DNA of 64,000 nt from Adiantum capillus-veneris. Lineage: Eukaryota; Streptophyta; Polypodiopsida; Polypodiales; Pteridaceae. Positions 56,297-64,000 of the stretch are shown one piece after another. The notes under the pieces were generated by a model that was not told where the DNA came from, did no database searches, and saw only the letters and a program-made list of their open reading frames with translations. Position 1 is the stretch's first letter, and each line of letters starts with the position of its first letter. The DNA lies in NCBI GenBank assembly GCA_014529385.2, contig CM043958.1, forward strand, positions 147,838,385-147,902,384, in the 5' to 3' direction. Position numbers and translations under genes: made by a program.

Positions 56297-57810
56297 AAGT
56301 AGATACAATGTAGTGGCTGACGCTCTAAGTCGTATGCCGGAGATCAATTCTCTCTTGTTCACGGAACTTCGTAGTGAATTTTTGGATCCTCTCAAAGGCA
56401 AATATGAGCATGATGAAGCATATTCCAAAGTGTGGAGCCATGTTCAAATGAGGGATCCTTCTCACTCCAATGATGGTAGTGTAATGTTAACCTCCACACC
56501 TAGTTCTCCTCTATCAAGTGATGAAATACACCGATGGAAGCATTTCACCATCGACAATGGGTACCTACTCCATAAAGGGAGAGTTTGTGTACCGACGGAC
56601 ACAAACATTTGGCACCAAATTCTTTATGAATGTCATGATAGTCCAAGTGCAAGGCACCCGGGTATTAGTAAAACTTATGCTCTCGTACGACGATAGTTTT
56701 ACTGGCCAGGTATACGTGGCTTTGTTCAAGCTTATGTCTTGCATTGCCAAAAATGTCAAGTTAACAAAGCAGAGCGCCTAAAAGCAGGAGGACTCTTACA
56801 TCCTTTAGAGATTCCCAATGGAAAATGGGAAAGCATCTCTATGGACTTTATTGTGGGTTTACCAACCACTGTACAAGGTCATGACTTGGTATGGGTGGTT
56901 GTAGACCGGTTGACTAAACTATGTAAGTTTATTCCAACCAAATCGACGGTTAAGACACTAGAACTAGCCAAGTTATTTGTGGACAATCTATACAAATTGT
57001 ATGGTTTTCCAAGTAACATTGTCAGTGATCGTGATCCCAAGTTTAAGAGTCGCTTTTGGAGGGCTGTGTTTAAATGATTGGGTACACAACTGAACCTCAG
57101 TACAACGGATCATCCAGAAACAGATGGTCAGACTGAACGAGTTAACCAGGTGCTGGAGGATATGCTAAGAGCATACGTCAGCAAAAAATAGTCAGACTGG
57201 GAAGAATACTTACCTATTCTCGAGTTTGCCTACAACAGTGCTAAGCACGTCACAACTGGATCTAGTCCTTTCACGCTCATGTATGGGTTTCAACCTAGGT
57301 CACCTGTTACGGTGGGGTTGGCAACCAAAAAGCTCCAACAGGTTAAGGATTTTCTCCAAGACCACCTGGATATGCTGAAACTCGCTCGTCAGAATGTCCG
57401 ACAAGAACATGATTGGTATAAGAAGAACGCTGATAAGAAACGTCAGCAAGTTACCTTCGAGGAAGGGGAGGAAGTATTTTTACGTGTGCCAGAACATTCA
57501 GAAAGTCTGAAAACTGGGCCAACACCTAAATTATCTCCCCGATATTGTGGGCCTTTCAAAATACTCAAGCAATTAGGTGATCGTGCCTACAAATTATTGC
57601 TACTTGCACATTCTCGTATTCATCCGGTGTACCTCCTACCTTACCGCATGAACCTGAACATGTTCTCGATTATCATGAGTTGCGTACATGTCATGATGTA
57701 CGTCAACAAGCCTTAATCAAGTGGAAAGACCGACCTGAGGAAGGTGCCACTTGGGAAAACATTAGTGTTCTTAAGAAGAAGTTTCCCACTTTTGTTTTTG
57801 AGGATGAAAA
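56235..57810 (+). pseudogene. E9 integrase and chromodomain
   Basis: In one main register: integrase zinc motif (ECHDSPSARHPGISKTY ... LHCQKCQVNK), core ([39 protein letters not shown] with the catalytic Glu), GPY/F-like C-terminal region (LSPRYCGPFKILKQLGDRAY) and, after a shift near 57640, a short chromodomain (ALIKWKDRPEEGATWENISV) ending at TAA 57818. Stops interrupt at about 56694, 57074 and 57189. The chromodomain places E9 among plant chromoviruses, which target heterochromatin. Confidence 0.9.
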
Positions 57811-57818
57811 CTCTTCTT

Positions 57819-57983
57819 AAGGGGGGAGTAATGTCAGGACACCGCAAGGCCGGACTAGACAAGGGCAAGGCCGGGCTAGACAGTGTGGAAAGGGAGCCCA
57901 ACTAGGGCAAAGGGCCAGGGGCTATGCTATATAGTGGGTGGTTGGGTGGTGGACTCCTAGGTTCTAGTTCCCCTTGTCTAGCA
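57819..57983 (+). repeat. E9 polypurine tract and 3' LTR
   Basis: AAGGGGGGAGTAA (57819-57831) is identical to the E4 tract. The 152-bp LTR is 57832-57983. The following AGCTC compares with AGCTA at 40872-40876. Confidence 0.92.
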
Positions 57984-58350
57984 AGCTCGATCTATTAGGT
58001 TAACTCTCCTATTTCATATCTCATGTCTAATTAGTATTCTATTGGCTAGCATGAGCATGTTCTTGAGTTAACGACTCTTGGGCCACTACTCAATGGCTAA
58101 TAGGAAGCTTAATTAGCATTAGAGTTCATTAACTTGCCATTAGGAACTTACAGTTTGCATTCAATAGCTGCTTCTTATTTTAGCAAAATTGGCATTTGTA
58201 ATTGGTATGTGTGTGTAGCCTGCCTTGAGAGCTTTCAATCAAGCCCATCCACACAAAATTTGAGCTAGATTTCGTCAATTAACACTTTGAACAAAAATTC
58301 AAACTTGCTAAGCTTCATTTTTGTTTTCTTGCACATCTAAAGCTTTTGAA

Positions 58351-58387
<37 letters not shown>

Positions 58388-59230
58388 CCTAAATGAGCAT
58401 TCAATGCTCACCCTACCTTGTGGAAAAACAGGTTCAAGTTACCCAAAGTCAACCTCACCCGAGATATGCCTTGAACACCCTTTTGTAAAGGCTCGGCCAC
58501 ACCCAAAACGGGCGCCCATTGGGCGGACATGAAAAGAAGTCCAAAGATATTTTGAAGAAGCCCGTCGAGTCCGACCTGCTCAAAACTGGCTGTTTGGAAG
58601 TGTTAAACTCCGTCAGGTGGGTGTGTTGCCTCACCACCGGTGCCAACAATTGCGAGCGACTGCAACTCCAGCTCCGGCCGACCAATGGAGGACTCCACCT
58701 ACGTGTTGCGTCGCATTTGATACTCAACTCGGGTCCGCCTTTGAGAGGCCCCCCTTCCCGTGGCCCAATCTGGCTCGAGGCACTTGAACCTCCACCCCCT
58801 TGGGGCCCCTTCCTGCCTGCCCCCACTCTGTCCGTTGCCCCCGACTGTCCGGAATTCATGCCCGCCTGCCCGAGGTGCTTGAAGCCCATTTTAGCCCCCC
58901 TTCCCATGGCCATTGGCCCAAAGCATTGATCCCCTTAGCCCGCAAGCTTCCCACAAGAGCACAATCCCGCGAACCTCTAGCAAGAAGCAGACAGTCCCAC
59001 ATCAAAGCTTCAACAAAAGGATCAAAGGCAACCCTATCAAGATTTGAAACTTCAAAGATCTCACCAAGGGCTCTCTCCCACAAGAAAAATTCTACAAGCA
59101 TAAGGCTTCAAGGGTAATTTCTTGTACATAAATCTCAGGAACTCCAAGTGGAGGGAATTTTTCAAAACACCACCAATTAAAACTTCATTGAGCTTCAAGA
59201 CGGGCCTTCCAAGCAATCAAAGAAGACATT
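57984..59230 (+). other. E8 leader, right part
   Basis: This continues the E8 leader after E9. A TG run lies at about 58353-58380, and a GC-rich block (58470-58930) has overlapping frames on both strands that show no domain. The E8 gag is further right. Confidence 0.45.
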
Positions 59231-59276
59231 ATGACTAGTGACCACTTTGTGAAGAGGAGCTTCACAAAATTACAGG

Positions 59277-59323
<47 letters not shown>

Positions 59324-60410
59324 CCCCCCCCCTCCTACAATTAAACTCTAAAATCATTGCAACCAAGCACAATAAAATTTCCCAAGGGCTATTTGTGTTC
59401 GTGTACAGAGGTAGACACTGGCTAGGAGAGCCTTGTAAGCTAAGACCCCTCTATTAAAACAAATGGGGGACAAGGGAATATAAACATTCAACGGGGAAGG
59501 GTTTCACACCTGGCAAACGAAATTAAGAGGATACCTTATGAAAAAATGTTTATGGTATGTCATCAACACTGCCTTAGAGCAACAAGCCGAACCTAATGGA
59601 GTGCACACACTAGGGAAACTACACTCATAGGAAGCGTCCAAAATTTGGCCAAAGATGAACAAGCATTAGGAATCCTCATCACCTCCATGTGCATGACATT
59701 ACATTCGTCTATGTGCATTTCATAGACGAATGTGAGCATGTACATGATGCCTAACATGTCCTAGAAACTAATTTTGGAGCAACGGCCAAAAGAAGTAAAG
59801 TTAGTCTCAAAAGATAACTTTACAAAATCATTATGACTTAAGGGGAGGACATTGCTAGCCTAATAAATAGGCTTAAGAGCATTTTCATGCAGCTCACTTA
59901 CATCCAGGTCGAAGTACCAAAAGACGACAAAGTGGCCGTACTATTAAGTGCACTTCCACCTTCCTATGACCACTTAGTCACAATTCTTGAAGAAAAAGAA
60001 CCAGCTCCACCTTTCCAAGATGTCATCAACTCAATCCAAGCAGGAGAAAGAAAGCAAAAAGGTTCATTAACCTCATCAAGAGGGGCTTTTTTCACGGCAT
60101 CCTTAAGGGGAAGATATTCGCCATCGACATCATCAACTGGAAGAAAGTGTTATGAATGTGGAAGAGTGGGACATGTAGCGAAAGACTGCTACACAAACAA
60201 ACCTTGCAACAAATGCGGTAAGAAGGGACACCCTCCTTCTTGATGCTACTCAAACGGAAGCATTAGCAGTGGAGAAAGATCTAGTAGTAGAGGCAACAAC
60301 AGAAGCCACGAAGGAAAGAGACCTAACAAAGGATCAACTCACATGGTAGAAGAAGAAAAAGATGAAGGCGAGGACAACCTTGTCTTTTATGAAGACGCAT
60401 TTTGAAGATG
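59231..60410 (+). pseudogene. E8 copia-type gag with two zinc knuckles
   Basis: Gag begins near ATG 59231 (MTSDHFVKRSFTKLQESLSL), interrupted by a CT run at about 59278-59321. Around 59485 the typical copia text TFNGEGFHTWQTKLRGYLMK appears. The later frame at 59887-60243 gives VPKDDKVAVLLSALPPSYDH and IQAGERKQKGSL, then CYECGRVGHVAKDC and the partial second knuckle CNKCGKKGH, then TGA. An acidic end (EEEKDEGEDNLVFYEDAF) follows to 60404. No protease or integrase comes after it. Confidence 0.75.
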
Positions 60411-60570
60411 CAACCTCTCTACTTGTAGGGGAGGAATTTTATTTTCTTGAGTGGATATTATCATCCTATGTGGATTTTGTCAGGCTCAGTGGATATTACC
60501 ATCCTATGTGGATACCAACTTATCATCTTGTGTGGATATTACATCTTCAATATTTTGTCTTGGTCCACTC

Positions 60571-60828
60571 AAGGGGAGGATTGTAAAGTGTGAGCTTTGT
60601 CCTAAAGTGTGAATCAAGGAGTGGAGAGTGGAATTATCCCACATGCTGTGGAGCAAAGTTGTAGAGCTACTTAAAGCTCATTTCATGAATGAATAGATAC
60701 AACTCTATTTTGCACTACATGCTTGTCTATGGTGAGCTTGTGCTAAGCTAAGTCAATACTCAAGATTGTGTTTATGAGTTCAAGCTAATTCTATCTTGGA
60801 ACCTAATTCACTTGAGTGATAATCTTGC

Positions 60829-60893
<65 letters not shown>

Positions 60894-60942
60894 CTATGTT
60901 TCTCTTTCATCCACCCTAGCTAGCACAATCCCATTCTCAATA
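60571..60942 (+). repeat. E8 polypurine tract and 3' LTR
   Basis: AAGGGGAGGAT (60571-60581) then LTR 60582-60942 (361 bp, TGTAAAGTG...CTCAATA). It contains a CA run at about 60832-60888 that is far longer than in the 5' copy. Confidence 0.8.
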
Positions 60943-60990
60943 GCATGGTTTAGTAGCACCTAAAGTTCAAAATAAAGTTTGACAAACACA

Positions 60991-61042
<52 letters not shown>

Positions 61043-61200
61043 AATTTTTTTAATGTTTTTACATTGTATATAGGTATGCAAAATCTCTCTGACTTGTTGT
61101 CTCAAAACATGATCCTATTATGTGAAGTGGTCGAGTATCTTGGCCTTACTTGATTACCTAGGTAATCACTTCACCCAAGATGATGATGCCCCTCAAACTC
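60943..61200. other. Spacer with CT microsatellite
   Basis: CT repeat at about 60993-61039; nothing else recognised. Confidence 0.7.
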
Positions 61201-61218
61201 ATTAATTTTCATAACTCG

Positions 61219-61490
61219 TGCCATATGAAAAATTTGCATTAGACTCCAAGCGTATGCATGAGGAGGGTAATATAAATGCATTAGACTCCAAGCGTATGCA
61301 TGAGGAGGGTAATATAAATGCATTTCTTGTGGAAATTAATGATCTCAATGAGAAGCTAATTACCATTGGTAAGGTCATTACTCTTAGTACTCTTGTGTAG
61401 ACATACCTTGATGCTTGGCCTATTCTTATAAGTGTTTCTTCACATTTGCAAGATAAAATGGTTGCTACATTTTTCAATCTTGTGGGTTTG
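61219..61490 (+). pseudogene. Copia gag fragment with a 42-bp in-frame duplication
   Basis: The frame reads KFALDSKRMHEEGNINA, repeats LDSKRMHEEGNINA, then FLVEINDLNEKLITIGKV and, past a stop, TYLDAWPILISVSSHL. This matches the copia gag pattern (...M.E...V..H...FN.L...L...G......LL..LP). The DNA repeat is 61236-61319, two identical 42-bp units. Confidence 0.55.
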
Positions 61491-62750
61491 GATTAGATAC
61501 ATCGTTGAATATTGTGTACATTTTCATTTGTCGAATAGTCATTCTTTATTACTTTTGCAAGTGCTGGCCACGAGTTTGAAGATTCTATTGCAAGGATCAA
61601 GGAGCATATTCTTGGGGTGTGGTAAATATAGCTTGGTGTGACAAATCATGTGTAAACCATCATATGAAATTGCATAATTATCTAGCCAAGCTCAAGAAAA
61701 AAGGCATCTTTATTTATTTTTGTAAGTTGTTCCCAAAATACATGATTGAGGGGGACCCTTCAGGCTTCCATTGTTGTTGAATAAACATATGAGCATATAG
61801 AAACAAGAGCGGGCTATCAGGTCATGCCTTCGTGTTCAAAAATGCCTTGAAGTTCACTGTTTCTAGATTGTTTCACCATGGCCTATATCACCCTTTGAGA
61901 CATCAAATAGAGATGGTGGATGCCATGGGTGCACTAAGCAATAAATGCTAGAACTTTTTTTGAAATGGACATAAATATTTAGTGCTTGTAGCATCTCTTT
62001 CAATGTAATCCGTCATTAGGAAAAGTTTGCACTCAAATTTGGGCCTTGTAAGAAATGCTATGTCATTGTAGAGAGAGAATGAAAAATTATTTTTCTTATT
62101 TTTCATATGTTTTCCAAAATTTCGAATATCTCTTTCATTACAAGATATGTTTATTAAAAAAACCCTAAAAGTAATCCAATCATGATAGCACTTCACTATT
62201 TGCAATGGCTAAAAATTCAATGCCGAATATTTCCTTCCATATAAGGTACATTTATGAAAAACCGAAAAGGTAATCCACTCATGATAGCACTTCATTGTTT
62301 GCGATTGCTAAAAATTCAATAGCAGATATCTCAATATTCTACATTTTTTAAAACTAGGCTCTGCTTTCTGATCTTATTTTCTTTTCTCCATTGCCCTCAC
62401 CTCCTTCTGCAACCAGTTTTGATTAGTCACGTCTCAATTGACGATTATAGATTCTCCACAAAGAACTTCTACGAGGAATTGTAGAGATATGCATCATATG
62501 CACATAGAGCTCTCACGAGAGTATGAGCCCCTCCACTAGAAAAAAAAAACAAAACACCATTTTTGAAGCTTCAAAGGAGAACTAATTTAGATCACGAGGC
62601 ATGAAAAATATGGACCTTTGGATGGACAAAAAAATGTATCCTAAGCATTTCATCACAAACTCCACTCCACCTTTCAAAGTTATATCTCTTTGGTGAACTA
62701 TGTGGGATATAGCCACAATGCTGTAAAAAATGATGTTTAGCAACAACGCG

Positions 62751-62752
<2 letters not shown>
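61491..62752. other. Low-coding region with a 99-bp degenerate duplication
   Basis: The phrase TAATCCA[AC]TCATGATAGCAC with following GCTAAAAATTCAAT occurs at about 62172 and 62271. No gene recognised. Confidence 0.55.

Positions 62753-62837
<85 letters not shown>
62753..62837 (+). repeat. GA microsatellite, about 85 bp
   Basis: Pure AG dinucleotides. The Leu-Ser ORFs on the minus strand are artefacts. Confidence 0.95.
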
Positions 62838-62841
<4 letters not shown>

Positions 62842-64000
62842 ATGCAATGTGTTCAACACGTTGAAGGTAGCAAAGAGACCATCAAGGAGCTTAGGAAACA
62901 ACTTAGGGGAAAAAAACATTAGCGCTAGGTCTTCGACAAAGGGAAAGAAGACTATGGGACAACGAGGACTTGAAAGTTGGCACGGGAGGAATTATTAAGA
63001 AAGGAGCACAAGCCATCAAGTAAATCAGGTTTAAATTCATAATCTCTTAAACACGTCTCTTACTTTTGACATACATGCCCATAACTTTGCTTCACTCTGA
63101 CAAGGAAGTGGAGTGCAACACAACCACCTCCTCGACTCGTTACGGACTCATATTGAATTGAAAAAATGTTGTTGGCCTCTTGGATGACAAGCGCTATTGT
63201 AACATTGTTGCCAAACAGCTTGAAAACCTATTAAAGGAGAGCCAACTCCATGCACTGGATGTTTAGTCAGTTTCAGGTGAAGCCGATATATCCAATAAAG
63301 GATATGCTACCATTTGCAAGTACGTAGCCTCATTTGTAGTGCTATTCCACTAGGAAATGGTTTGGCTTTCTAACTTCTCCTACTCAAGTTTCTGCAAAAA
63401 AATGGTAAAAGAGATTCACATCAAGTACACCCCACTTTCAAACCCTTTCTCTATTCAAAAACTAAGATAGGAAGTGAATGAGGAGATGCTTCTAATTCAC
63501 ATTGAATCAATAAATAGAATGCCAAAAGCATAGGAACGGGTATATGATAAGTAAACCAATCCTTTTAATGATTTGATCGCCTTGGAGACATACATTGTGC
63601 AGTTGTTTGATGTTACTCCAAAAGAGTGCAACGATGTCCTAAAGTTTTTCATCAAGGTAGATAAGTGCAAGATTGTAAAAAAGTCGAAGGTTGAGCGAGT
63701 CACAATCACACTCATGAACAGATCCGTGGATGCAAGCATTGGAATGGATGATCCTAAAAACTTTAATGCACAATCTGCGCACACCATTTTTCTTCTTGAA
63801 ACATTCAAGATGAGATGACATTATGTTTCAGGGGAGCCAATGTTATGTTTAAGTTGTATGCTTTTGAATGTGCATTCCGAATAGCTTAAAACTATTCGTT
63901 TAGTTACCACCTGATAAATTTGATATGTTGAATTGGGTTTTTCATCAAACTAGCATCCCAAAAATGTTAAGCAAACAAAGAGATTGAACAAAATTGGAGG
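62838..64000. other. Right end, unidentified
   Basis: The frame at 63573-63818 (MIALETYIVQLFDVTPKECN ... IFLLETFKMR) is 81 codons and has a plausible protein composition. It continues an upstream reading broken by stops (YTPLSNPFSIQKL, NRMPKA). It may be the end of a decayed gene or element; I cannot name it. Confidence 0.35.

Larger units (their letters stand above)
40877..57983 (+). mobile_element. E9: short-LTR Ty3/gypsy chromovirus (contains E10)
   Basis: 153-bp and 152-bp LTRs (TGTCAGGACACCG...TGTCTA[AG]CA) with seven substitutions and one gap, PBS, polypurine tract and flanks AGCTA / AGCTC (a TSD with one mismatch). Without E10 it is about 5.7 kb, a normal size for a compact chromovirus. 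Gag, protease, RT, RNase H, integrase and chromodomain occur in gypsy order but with several frameshifts and stops. Confidence 0.92.
40618..60942 (+). mobile_element. E8: gag-only copia derivative (contains E9 and E10)
   Basis: The outer shell consists of a truncated 5' LTR, PBS, leader (40801-40876, resuming at 57984), a copia-type gag, polypurine tract and 361-bp 3' LTR. Without the nested E9 it is only about 3.2 kb. No protease, integrase or RT follows gag: sequence passes from the zinc knuckles into a short acidic tail and then the polypurine tract. This is the organisation of terminal-repeat gag-only (TR-GAG) elements, which depend on other copia elements. Confidence 0.75.

Noticed and set aside
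58455-58929. Overlapping 136- and 152-aa ORFs in the E8 leader
   Set aside because: Both strands are open because of GC/Pro-rich composition; no domain, and the location is an untranslated leader.
62592-62919. Leu-Ser rich minus-strand ORFs
   Set aside because: They result from the GA microsatellite at 62753-62837.

Overview
The window looks like nuclear DNA of a land plant with a large, repeat-rich genome. Almost everything recognisable is LTR retrotransposon: Ty1/copia and Ty3/gypsy polyproteins, plant-type primer-binding sites (initiator-Met in most, Asp in one), a tRNA-derived SINE-like repeat, and many long CT/GA, GT and CA microsatellites. No conserved host gene was identified, so the lineage cannot be fixed from the sequence.

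I number ten LTR elements. E1 (1-3284, minus) is a deleted copia element. E2 (about 4047-27609, plus) is an old gypsy element whose body is split twice. E3 (5665-11283) is a copia element inserted with TSD CTAGT. E4 (14617-25746) is a short-LTR gypsy shell inserted in the E2 reverse transcriptase with TSD CTTGA. E5 (19902-25454) is a copia element inserted in E4 with TSD GATAT. E6 (about 28150-30190) is a gypsy LTR plus the start of gag. E7 (35822-39805, minus) is the 3' half of a chromodomain gypsy element of the same LTR family. E8 (40618-60942) is a gag-only copia derivative split by E9. E9 (40877-57983) is a chromodomain gypsy element. E10 (42255-53624, minus) is inserted in the E9 gag with TSD GAGAC. 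Hand-compared LTR divergence follows nesting: E2 about 20% > E4 about 7% > E5 about 2.6%, and E9 about 5% > E10 about 3%.

Between E6 and E7 lies a 1.6-2.2 kb direct duplication (30530-34424). Next to it is a GC-richer 141-codon minus-strand ORF (34512-34937) that is the only plausible non-transposon gene. The right end (60943-64000) is low-coding DNA with a copia gag remnant and a long GA repeat.

The most unusual object is E10. It is 11.4 kb with intact-looking ends (LTRs of 939 and 935 bp, Asp-type PBS, polypurine tract, perfect TSD) and encodes gag and an aspartic protease. It has no reverse transcriptase, RNase H or integrase. In their place it carries a long linker, a protein with three copies of a W-I-P...Q-G-[FY]-[YF]-x-G-N...W-x-x-K motif, and a basic tail ORF. 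Its 2.5 kb leader is an array of about 272-bp repeats, most carrying the palindrome CGATCGCGATCG, which also occurs once in each LTR. E10 therefore looks like a non-autonomous gag/protease element that must borrow reverse transcriptase and integrase. A second oddity is E4, which keeps gypsy ends but holds about 4.4 kb of unrecognised sequence where gag-pol should be.

Every polyprotein here carries stops or frameshifts, so none of these copies should be autonomous now.
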